Assembly: GCF_001411495.1 (NCBI RefSeq)
Contig: NZ_CP012981.1
Span: 3,472,001-3,536,000, forward strand
From: Burkholderia cepacia ATCC 25416
Lineage (GTDB): Bacteria; Pseudomonadota; Gammaproteobacteria; Burkholderiales; Burkholderiaceae
Reading direction: 5' to 3'
DNA length: 64,000 nt
Part shown: positions 63,936 through 64,000 of the stretch, in pieces
How the letters are laid out: every line of letters starts with the position of its first letter
Numbering within the stretch: the first letter of the stretch is position 1
Notes under the pieces: model-generated
Told to the model about the DNA's origin: nothing
The model's input: only the letters and a program-made list of their open reading frames with translations
Database searches by the model: none
Translations under genes and position numbers: made by a program

Positions 63936-64000
63936 GTTTGGGCGGCCAATGCGCGAAGCAGGTCCCCGAGATTCGTTACCGCGTGAGTACATGACCGCCG

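Noticed and set aside
63486..63992. 168-codon minus-strand frame across hemP and the region after it
   Set aside because: It overlaps hemP in antisense, passes through a strong terminator and has no family resemblance.

Overview
The window is GC-rich, densely coded chromosomal DNA whose gene content, protein sequences and codon usage fit a Burkholderia, most likely of the Burkholderia cepacia complex. This rests on the five-step hut operon with HutF and HutG, the bfr-murI-bfd-tonB-exbB-exbD block, the hemP locus and the TerD/TelA cluster. No strain can be named from sequence alone. I see no insertion sequence, prophage or CRISPR array; the only clear gene debris is a TonB-receptor tail beside a tRNA-Ser.

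Layout. 1-4778: an MHS-type organic-acid transporter (cut by the left edge), a class III CoA-transferase and an acyl-CoA dehydrogenase, with a divergent LysR regulator over a dyad operator. 4835-4993: tRNA-Val with promoter and terminator. 5071-8650: putrescine degradation (spuC-like aminotransferase, gamma-glutamylputrescine synthetase, PuuD). 9284-17482: histidine utilisation, order of transcription hutH-hutC-hutU-hutD-hutI-hutF-hutG, with paired HutC-like operators in front of hutH and a divergent periplasmic binding protein. 18650-24964: phosphopantetheinyl transferase, an alpha/beta hydrolase preceded by five 49-bp hairpin repeats, a LysR, an MFS carrier with a coupled 38-codon ORF, and a photolyase.

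25310-34763 is the most unusual region. A sulfotransferase, a DUF1214 protein, an SDR and a DHH phosphoesterase form one operon. It diverges, across a perfect 21-bp inverted repeat, from cysD and a fused cysNC that make PAPS. SRPBCC and NTF2-like proteins lie on one side and a LuxR-type regulator on the other. It reads as a self-contained sulfonation module: PAPS supply, sulfotransfer, possible PAP recycling and substrate tailoring.

35021-45220: a sugar-acid-type MFS carrier with a lactonase, an AraC regulator divergent from a fatty acid desaturase, a HAD phosphatase, and a five-gene TerD/TelA stress operon. 45574-48299: a small unknown protein, a LysE exporter, the TonB-receptor remnant, tRNA-Ser and a compositionally odd stretch ending in a lipoprotein gene. 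48363-52792: acetate uptake and activation (DUF4212 subunit, sodium symporter, acs). 53109-56294: DMT transporter, YqhA-type membrane protein and iron-sulfur fumarase.

56489-63938 is dominated by iron: bacterioferritin, glutamate racemase, Bfd under a Fur-like box, a 20-residue membrane peptide, tonB-exbB-exbD, a LysR/pirin pair, an AtaL-like protein, and hemP under another Fur-like box. hemP is followed by a structured 3' region with a strong terminator that probably encodes an iron-responsive small RNA.
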